Source: Armatimonadota bacterium (GTDB lineage Bacteria; Armatimonadota; Zipacnadia; Zipacnadales; FEN-943). From it: 12,813 bases of DNA. Below the pieces are notes generated by a model that worked only from the letters and a program-made list of their open reading frames with translations, searched no databases and had not been told where the DNA came from. Numbering within the stretch: the first letter of the stretch is position 1; each line of letters begins with the position of its first letter. Both the position numbers and the translations under genes were made by a program. Positions 1 through 6,500 of this stretch are shown here, piece after piece. The stretch lies in contig JAKORR010000092.1 in the NCBI GenBank assembly GCA_029777735.1, positions 1 through 12,813 of the forward strand. The letters are read 5' to 3'.

Positions 1-94
1 CTGTTGGTGTCTGTGCTCAGCAAGGATAACAGAGGAAGCGCGGCGGGGCGGAGACGGATTCCGTCGCGTAGGGGAAAGGGGATCCAAGGGCCTT

Positions 95-1024
95 CTAGCG
101 CCACGACATCAATAGGGTCTCGAAGAGACACACCACGGAAAGGACACCGCTGTGGCCGTACAGAATCGAGGCTGCAAGGCCCAGCAGAACCCAGGATATC
201 CCAGCAGCGAGCCAACCACCGCCTGTCTTGTTCTCTCGGGCTTCCCAGACACGTTCGTCAACCCGGGCCCTGTCGATGTCGAGAGCCGCCAGCGCCTGGT
301 GCCACGCGACTGCGCCCGCGTGGGTGATAGCCTCGTCGTCGGCCGACAACTCACTAAGGCGACTCCATTCCCGCAGCACCCACACGCCTGGAATGGGCCA
401 GCACACAGCCAGGGCCGAGAGCACCAGTCGCGCCAGAGGGTCACGCCAGCGCATGTGATTCACCTCGTGCCAGAGGATGGCGGCCTGGGCCTCGGGAGGT
501 AGGTCTCCGGACGCGTGGCTGCTGATGACCGCGTAGGGCACGAAGAAGCCCAGCGCGGTGCTTCCCGCACAGGCCCCCTCGGCGACGAACACCCTCGGGT
601 GAAGCGAATTAGGCAGGGGCTTGAGGGGAGCTGCGCGTCTGACTGCCGCAGCTGTAGCTCTCAGGCCCAGGAAGAAGCGTGCTATCCCGCCCAGCCAAGC
701 GAGCAGGGCAACAATAGTTAGCAAGCGTACCAGTTCAACGCCAATCCACCACTGAGCCGCGCCGACAAAGCAAATATGGGGTAGGGGCCGCTCAAGGTGA
801 GGGGTATAGGTGAGAGGATGAGTCGCCCAGCGCGGGGCGGCCAAGGCACACACTGCAGCGGTTAACAGGCCGAACATACCCGTTAGCGCCCACAAAACAG
901 CCCCTATCCGCGCCCGTCGGGTCGGCAACAGTCTAGTCACCGACGCAACGGGCAGGGCTGTTAGCCCCATGACTGTCGCTCCAACTAACCACGCTGTGGT
1001 GAGGGCTGCCAGGACGATGGCCAT
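95..1024 (-). CDS. M56 family (BlaR1/MecR1-type) membrane zinc metalloprotease, short form without sensor domain
   Basis: Predicted integral-membrane protease of 309 aa that would relay a signal by inactivating the BlaI-type repressor encoded just upstream. Seen: hydrophobic segments near residues 1-25, 41-63, 90-117, 199-217 and 272-303. The zinc-protease motif HEVNH is at residues 186-190, followed by the MRWRDPLARL context typical of M56. E225 and D229 in SELSADD are a plausible third zinc ligand region. The ATG at 1022-1024 lies 2 bp after the repressor stop codon, so the pair is almost certainly co-transcribed and probably translationally coupled; its own ribosome site is weak. Known for the family: BlaR1 is about 600 aa with a C-terminal extracellular penicillin-binding domain. 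Here only about 40 residues follow the last membrane stretch begun at 272, so that sensor is absent and the stimulus is unknown. The 94 bases downstream hold only a small hairpin (53-65) with no T-tract. Confidence 0.88.
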   Translation of the reverse strand: MAIVLAALTTAWLVGATVMGLTALPVASVTRLLPTRRARIGAVLWALTGMFGLLTAAVCALAAPRWATHPLTYTPHLERPLPHICFVGAAQWWIGVELVRLLTIVALLAWLGGIARFFLGLRATAAAVRRAAPLKPLPNSLHPRVFVAEGACAGSTALGFFVPYAVISSHASGDLPPEAQAAILWHEVNHMRWRDPLARLVLSALAVCWPIPGVWVLREWSRLSELSADDEAITHAGAVAWHQALAALDIDRARVDERVWEARENKTGGGWLAAGISWVLLGLAASILYGHSGVLSVVCLFETLLMSWR

Positions 1025-1026
1025 CG

Positions 1027-1470
1027 TCAGCCATCGGCTCGCTCGTTGCGCTTGCGCTCCAGCAACTCGGCCAGGAGGTCGAGTTGGCGCGGATCTCTTT
1101 CACTCAGAGCTTCGACGAAGTAGGCAACCGCCGGCCCACTGAAGGTCCCAAGAACACTGTTGATGGCGGATTCAGCCACGGTGTGCGCAAACTCGTCCTC
1201 GGTCAAGGCTGCCCAGTAGTGATAGGCACGCCCGTGCATCTCGCGTTCCAGCAGGCCCTTCTTGTGGAGCCGAGCCAGGGTGGTCATGACGGTCGTGTAG
1301 GCTATCTTGTGGCCCTCGTCTTCGAGAGCCTGCCGCACGGCCTCAACGGGTAGGGGCTCGCCAGCCTGCCAGATGACCTTCATGACGGCCGCTTCAAGGT
1401 CGCCAAGGGCCAACTCGATGCCACGCCGATCCGTGCGCAGCCGTGACAGTCTTGGTGTTCGTTTCGCCAT
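1027..1470 (-). CDS. BlaI/MecI/CopY family winged-helix transcriptional repressor
   Basis: Predicted 147-aa dimeric DNA-binding repressor, normally inactivated by cleavage triggered by a BlaR1/M56 partner. Seen: a basic N-terminal tail (residues 1-16), then a winged-helix domain at about 20-88 with the family hallmarks LGDLEAAVMKVIW (22-34), AYTTVMTTLARLHKKGLL (57-74) and the wing GRAYHYWA (80-87). A C-terminal helical dimerisation region follows, about 92-141. Y117-F118 sits where staphylococcal BlaI has its Asn-Phe cleavage bond, so a related scissile site is plausible. Start choice: the ATG at 1468-1470 has GGAGG (1479-1483) with 8-nt spacing. The longer in-frame start at 1524 would read through the promoter and operator and is rejected. 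The M56 gene follows 2 bp downstream. Regulation: a strong promoter with an overlapping operator-like palindrome immediately upstream suggests autorepression. Family assignment is firm; target genes are inferred. Confidence 0.93.
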   Translation of the reverse strand: MAKRTPRLSRLRTDRRGIELALGDLEAAVMKVIWQAGEPLPVEAVRQALEDEGHKIAYTTVMTTLARLHKKGLLEREMHGRAYHYWAALTEDEFAHTVAESAINSVLGTFSGPAVAYFVEALSERDPRQLDLLAELLERKRNERADG

Positions 1471-1486
1471 AGCACAAACCTCCACA

Positions 1487-1505
1487 TTACTATTCATTGT
1501 AGTAA
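1487..1505. promoter_or_regulatory. BlaI-type operator overlapping the -10 box
   Basis: Inverted repeat with perfect 6-bp arms, TTACTA (1487-1492) and TAGTAA (1500-1505), separated by 7 bp. The inner 17 bp (1488-1504) fit the BlaI-family operator form TACTACA-N3-TGTAGTA, as I recall it from mycobacterial and staphylococcal work: one half matches 7/7 and the other 5/7. It covers the -10 element and the predicted transcription start, the position from which a repressor would block RNA polymerase. The site sits directly ahead of a BlaI-family gene, so autoregulation is the natural reading. Binding is inferred, not shown. Confidence 0.78.
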
Positions 1506-1524
1506 ATACCCGACGCCATGTCAA
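1496..1524 (-). promoter_or_regulatory. Sigma-70 type promoter of the BlaI-M56 operon
   Basis: On the minus strand the -35 box is TTGACA (complement of 1519-1524), the spacer is exactly 17 bp (1502-1518), and the -10 box is TACAAT (complement of 1496-1501). That is a perfect -35 and a one-mismatch -10. It begins one base after the stop codon of the upstream glycosyltransferase gene (TAG at 1526-1528). Expected transcription start is near 1488-1490, giving a leader of about 20 nt that carries the GGAGG ribosome site at 1479-1483. This shows the regulator pair has its own promoter. The start site itself is inferred. Confidence 0.82.
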
Positions 1525-1525
1525 G

Positions 1526-3274
1526 CTAACCCTCCATGTCTGGCGCAGGCGGAGAGTCTTGCGCCGGAGCCGTTGGTCGCGGGGCGTTATTGGCTGCCGC
1601 CCGTGCTCTCAGTACGGCGATGGGCATAGTCGGGTAAAGCCAGTCCTGAGGCGGGTTGAGGGATGGAGGGACCAGACCTTCGCTCGGACGTTTGCCCCAA
1701 GCCCCAACGGGTTCGTAAGCCGCATCAAGAGCCTGCCAGAGCTCCGGTGAGGCTCCTACCCGCCGGAAGTCGCGCTCTTCCACCTCGCTCAGGGCGAACC
1801 AGTCGGGACGCTCGCGATAAAGAACCCTGACATCGTATCCTACCACAACCAGGGGGCGGACAGGACGCGAGAACTGTCGCCAGAAGGGGTTCCGCCGCAG
1901 CGCTTGGCCGCCGTTGCAGTAGTCCAGGGGAGGGCCTTGGAACCAAGGCTCCCAGATTACACCCACGGTCTCACTTGGCTCGGCGCGCCTCACCAACTCG
2001 CGCAGCGCAACGTCGCGGCTATCTGGGGCCCTCAGCCGCAGGCAGAGCCAGAGACAGTGCACCGCTGCGGCGACCAGGAGCGCCAGGGCAAGGCCTAGGG
2101 CCGCTCTGCGGGCCGCATTGACGGGCTGCGCCGGCAGCTCCAACCGCTCGGATGCCGGGAGGGTATCCTGAACCGCCTCATCCGCATCGGCACCATCCGG
2201 CCGGGAACGCTTCGATCCGGCTAGCCAGCCTATCCCCAGCGCCGCAAGGGGCAGCAGTGGCATCTCGTACCGTGCGTATCGTACGCCCGTGGACGAGATC
2301 ATGACCAAGATCACGACTGCCAAGAGAACAGCCGGGAACCAGTGAGCGCGACTGCCTCGCGTCGCCGCGGCTGCTACCAACAGGGCCACCAGCCCGAGGG
2401 GGGCGAGTCCTGCAGTGCCCAGCGTAAGCCACTTGGCGTGGAACCACAGGCCGGAGGGCTCCGCGGCGCGAGCGGGGTACTCACCCGCGCGCATGTGCTG
2501 CATCTCGAAAAAGATGTCTCGCGACGCCTCAGACCAGCCCAGGAAGACGTAGGGCGATGTCAACGCGAAGGCAAGCAGTGCGGCCCCAGCGCAGGCGAAG
2601 CTCAGGCCCAGCCGCCGTCGCGTATTGCCAAGGCTACCGTCGAGCACCAGCGCCGCCAGGGGCACGAGGAGAGCTACAGCGCCGGTATACTTCGTCGACG
2701 CAGCGAGACCGGCGAAGACGCCCGCCCAGACGTAAAGCCGTGCGCGGGCTGCCCCCAGGACCTTACCCCGAACTGTCGCCCACACAGCTAACGCCACGAA
2801 GAGAGTCAGAGTGACATCTACAGTGGCGTAGCGACAGTGCAGAGCGTGCAAGGGCATGAAGGCGAGGGTGAGACCGGCCCAGAGGCCGTTCGCCCCCAGC
2901 GCCTGGGCGGCCGAGGCCACCACGAGCACACTGGCCAGACCCGCCAGTAAGGAGACCAGGCGAGCATCTACTGTCCAGACCCGCAGCGCAAGGGGTAGGT
3001 AGGCGGGGTTTGTGGCAGGGGAGAGGTGGCCGACGACAAGGGAGGGATGGATAAGTGTTCCGACAGCCGCCACGCCGTAAAGGTACAGACAACCGTAGTT
3101 GAAGAAGTGCGGGTTTAGGTCTCCCTGCGTCAGCGAAAGTAGCCCGCGCAGCGAGTGGAACTCGTCGGGGTGATAGGAAAAAAGATGGGTGGGACCAGGC
3201 AGGCCCCAGAGGAATCCAGGCAGCCGCACAGCGGCTGCTACCAGTAGAAGGAGTATAAGGCTGTGTGCACGCAA
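1526..3274 (-). CDS. GT-C fold membrane glycosyltransferase, PMT/ArnT-like (PMT_2 family)
   Basis: Predicted polytopic glycosyltransferase of 582 aa that takes a sugar from a polyprenyl-phosphate carrier and transfers it on the outer face of the cytoplasmic membrane. Seen: N-terminal membrane helix (5-24), then the first external loop with the acidic motif YHPDEFHSLR (34-43), the expected catalytic/metal-binding DxD/E-type element. The family-like stretches HCRYATVDVTLTLFVA (146-161) and GLAASTKYTGA (189-199) follow, with about 10-11 hydrophobic segments up to residue 412. Residues 415-582 form a soluble, presumably external, C-terminal region that I do not recognise. It ends in a Pro/Ala-rich tail. 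The start is a TTG at 3272-3274 with GGTGG 7 nt upstream; no in-frame ATG fits. It lies 224 bp after the large repeat protein and just before the BlaI promoter. Sugar and acceptor cannot be told from sequence. Confidence 0.85.
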   Translation of the reverse strand: MRAHSLILLLLVAAAVRLPGFLWGLPGPTHLFSYHPDEFHSLRGLLSLTQGDLNPHFFNYGCLYLYGVAAVGTLIHPSLVVGHLSPATNPAYLPLALRVWTVDARLVSLLAGLASVLVVASAAQALGANGLWAGLTLAFMPLHALHCRYATVDVTLTLFVALAVWATVRGKVLGAARARLYVWAGVFAGLAASTKYTGAVALLVPLAALVLDGSLGNTRRRLGLSFACAGAALLAFALTSPYVFLGWSEASRDIFFEMQHMRAGEYPARAAEPSGLWFHAKWLTLGTAGLAPLGLVALLVAAAATRGSRAHWFPAVLLAVVILVMISSTGVRYARYEMPLLPLAALGIGWLAGSKRSRPDGADADEAVQDTLPASERLELPAQPVNAARRAALGLALALLVAAAVHCLWLCLRLRAPDSRDVALRELVRRAEPSETVGVIWEPWFQGPPLDYCNGGQALRRNPFWRQFSRPVRPLVVVGYDVRVLYRERPDWFALSEVEERDFRRVGASPELWQALDAAYEPVGAWGKRPSEGLVPPSLNPPQDWLYPTMPIAVLRARAAANNAPRPTAPAQDSPPAPDMEG

Positions 3275-3381
3275 GGCAGTACCACCGACGTGTGCTTCGG
3301 CCTGTGAGAGCGTGGACCTTGGCGAAGGCCGAGGCGCATAACCATGATACAGGCCGACCGCCGCGGCCCAGAGCTTTTGGA

Positions 3382-3412
3382 CCTAGTATGTGGCCTCTGG
3401 GCGTACACTAGG
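3382..3412. repeat. Imperfect inverted repeat in the gap before the glycosyltransferase gene
   Basis: Arms CCTAGT (3382-3387) and ACTAGG (3407-3412) are perfectly complementary across a 19-bp loop. The site lies in the 224-bp gap (3275-3498) between the 1411-aa gene and the glycosyltransferase gene. No convincing -35/-10 pair was found in this gap; TATCAT (complement of 3345-3350) is the best -10-like hexamer but has no matching -35. The repeat could be an operator half-site pair or chance. Confidence 0.25.
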
Positions 3413-3485
3413 CCGGTGGCCCCTTGCTACAGGTCCGGGCCGAAACTCCGCACCTACGGGGGCGGTCCGTGTCGAGGACAAAGCG

Positions 3486-3510
3486 GGCGCGGGACCACCT
3501 AGCCCGCGCC
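3486..3510 (-). terminator. GC-rich hairpin spanning the stop codon of the 1411-aa gene
   Basis: In the transcript, GGCGCGGG (complement of 3503-3510) pairs perfectly with CCCGCGCC (complement of 3486-3493) around a 9-nt loop. The loop contains the TAG stop codon (3499-3501). The 8-bp all-GC stem is followed only by CGCTTTG, so the T-tract is poor. It may act as a weak intrinsic terminator, a pause site, or an mRNA 3'-end stabiliser that separates the secreted-protein operon from the glycosyltransferase gene. Confidence 0.5.
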
Positions 3511-6500
3511 ACCGTTGAGCACTGCATAGTGTGAGGCGGGCCCCCAGTTGCCCGCACCGTCGTAGGCCCGCACGTGCAGGTACCACAAACCGTTCTCAAG
3601 CTTGCTGAGGTTCAACACCCGTTCTACGGTCTCGGGTTGTGTGTCAGGCTCCGTGCCACCCTTGCGGTCCACAACATAGCTGAAGCCCTGTATACCGGTC
3701 GCGTCAGTCGCCTGCCAGGCCAGCTTCACCGTGCCGCTGCCAATCTGACCTATGACGAAGTTGTCAAACAGGGCCGTGGCGCCCACCGGATTGTCGGCGC
3801 TGTTGCGGTCACTGATGATGATTTGACTGACAGCCAGACTACCTTTCTCGATGTGGCGACGCAGGAGCGCAAAGATATTGACCGACGCGTGGTGCCACTT
3901 GCTGTCGGCCACGACGTTGGGCACCCGGCCGATCGCCCCGGCTGGATTATCCGTCAGAGCCACGGCGAACCATTTGCCGTTGCACAGCAGCATCAAATCC
4001 AAGTGCGCGCCCGGCTGGATGTTGTAGTCCAATGCGATCATCGGATAGGCTTCGGCGAAAAAGGTATTGGTCGTGGCATAGGCCTGCATCAGCGCGCCCT
4101 CCGTTATCTGGGTCAGCCGCACAGCCGTCGAGCCATCCGGCCCGGCGTTGGGCGCGAGCTCCACCTTAGCGCCGCTGCCGCCCTCCCGGGTCGCCCACTC
4201 GCCTAGCCCCTCCTCGAAGGTCTGCGTCATGAAGGTCCGGTGGGTCGGCGAATCGATGGCAGCAATGGACGGCGCAGTATGGTCCATCCTGTAGTCCATC
4301 GTCCAGCTCCACGCGGGGTGGTCCTCTGACTCGTTACCCGTGTAGTCGGCGGCTCGGGCCAGTCGCACACTCACGGCCTGGCCGTCCTTGAAGACCACGG
4401 GTTCAGGCTGGACCTTCTCGCAGTTCCACGTGAGCTTGCGCTCCGACGCGTCGTAGACAAGCCCGCTGTTCTCGCAGGTATACTTCTGCCCGGCTACCTC
4501 CAGGACGATGCTCGAGGGGTCAATGCCGGCTATGCCGCGATCGGCCAGAGACATTAACACTTCGCTATCTGCCGCTCGACCACCGTCAGCCGGGCCGATT
4601 AACGACGCAAAGGGACGTTCACCGTCGAGAAGGACGCGCCTGTCTAGACCCCGGCTGAGGTTGCCGGCCTTGTCTGCCACGCGGCAGTGCATCCACCACT
4701 GGCCATTGTTGCCCGTCGCGGGTACCTCGAAGGTGGCGCTGTCGGCTTGGACGTTGCGTGGCGCCGCGGACACGCTCAGTTGGTCCAGCAGCCAGGCCAC
4801 GCCTCCCAAGCCGCCCGGATCGCCGGCGGCCACGGACACCTTGAGCGGCTCCAGCGAGCTGCTGACCGGCACTATCTGTAGATTATCCAGCCAGAAGGTG
4901 CGACGCCGGAAATTGGACATACGGCTGCCCCAGTCCGACAGCACGAACCAGCGCACGATGTAGCTGCTCGCCCGCGGATCAGCGGCCACCAGCATGTCGT
5001 AGAGGTTGAACTCCGCATGGTGCCACTGGTCATCGGCTACCACGTTTTCCACCTTGCCCATGTACCCGACGCTCGTATCGGAGTCCGTGAACTTGATCGC
5101 CCGCCAGTCGCCGTTGACATACACCGCGAAGTCGCCGCGGTAATGAGGTGGGATCCGGTAGTCGAAGCTGACTAGACGGTAGATGCCGGCGTCAAAGGGT
5201 TCGGTCACGAGGCGCACTCCGTAGCGCCCCCACTCGGTGGGGTTCGAAAGGCACAAGCTGCCTTGCCCACTGGCCGCTGTACTCTTGTCCAGTGTCAGCA
5301 CTGCACCGCCCTCGCCGGAGTAGCTCTCCATGGGCGGGAGGGCCTGTTCGAAGTCTGCATCCACGAGGTAGGGACGACCGACCGTGACGCTTGCCACTCG
5401 CGGTCCGCGTTTGTCCTGCTGTGGCGCGTAGGTAAAGCTGAACTTCTGCTCTGCCGAGGGCTTGTTGCCTGCTGTATCGCCCGCCGCCACTGCCAACTCG
5501 ACTGGCTTGCCGGCCTCGAAAACCAAGCCGACCTCGCCCGGGTCGACGACCAGGCGATTGAATTCGGGTTCGACCGTTACGCCGAAGTCACCCGGCTTAA
5601 ACGTCTTCTGGGCGATGGTCACTGTCACGGTCCGCCAGTCAATCGCGCCAGGGCTCTGGTCATCAAAGACGATGACGATGTCTTCGTCGCCGGCCACTGC
5701 GCCGGGCACTGGTGAGATCAGGCGTGCCTGAGGCGGTTCAGCATCAATGGGAACAGCCACGCGAGCCGTCGGTAGCCAGGTGTCGTCGGCCAGTTGCGCT
5801 GCGGCGTGGACCCACCACCATCCGCTCTTTCCCGGGGCTACTTCCTGAGCTGCTGGCGGAGTCGCTGCTTCGCGCTTCGGTTCGGCGGCGGGATCCTGAC
5901 TCACTTCCCAAGCCACACTCTTGATCTGCCGGTTGGCGCCAGCGTTGGGAGGCGAGACGGTGACCTTCGGGCTAGGGCCCGACAGGTACAGGTTGTCCAG
6001 ATACCATACGGTTCCGGCCTGGTTGCCCCCCAGGCCGGCTAGCAGGTAGTCGCGTTCGTTCAGGTTGCCGAGCCACAGATCTGCGGCAACCAGGCTGTCG
6101 GCGGTCCAGGCGCCGGTGGCTTTGCGCATCATCCCTAACAAGTCCACTTCGGCATGATGCCACTCACCGTCGGCCTTGACGTCGGGGATCGCGCCTACAT
6201 ATTGTGCCAGCGGAGCGGGGTCCTGCCGCCCTGAGAAGCCCACTTCGTAGAGCTTGTCGTTGATAGCGCAGTAAAGGTTGATCTTCGCCTCGGGTGATAG
6301 CTTGTAGTCAAAGGACAACAGAGGCTGCTTGGCTAAGTCCACGGACTGGGGTGAGAGGTCAACACCGAAGGTGCCGCCTGGGCCGTTGTTGATGAGCTTC
6401 AGACATCGGCCTTTGCCGTCTGCCCCGGGGACCGCGAGTGTCACCTGGGTGAAGCTGTTCTGACGTTGGCGCAAGGGCTTGACAGAAGCCTCGAAATCTG

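Noticed and set aside
1..94. Possible terminator after the M56 gene
   Set aside because: Only a 5-bp stem with a 3-base loop (53-65) and no T-tract; not enough to call a terminator.
4..721. Several plus-strand open frames opposite the M56 gene
   Set aside because: Arg/Pro/Ser-rich low-complexity translations typical of shadow frames; the HEXXH protein explains the region.
1471..1524. Longer BlaI start at 1524
   Set aside because: The extra codons coincide with the promoter, operator and GGAGG site. They add residues unlike the family N-terminus.
95..1524. Beta-lactam resistance locus
   Set aside because: The BlaI/M56 pair suggests it at first, but no beta-lactamase or PBP gene is present and the M56 protein lacks the penicillin-binding sensor.
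3574..4206. Plus-strand open frame of 210 codons inside the 1411-aa gene
   Set aside because: Composition is that of an antisense shadow of a GC-rich gene, with no recognisable domain and no ribosome site that stands out. The opposite strand encodes clear repeats.
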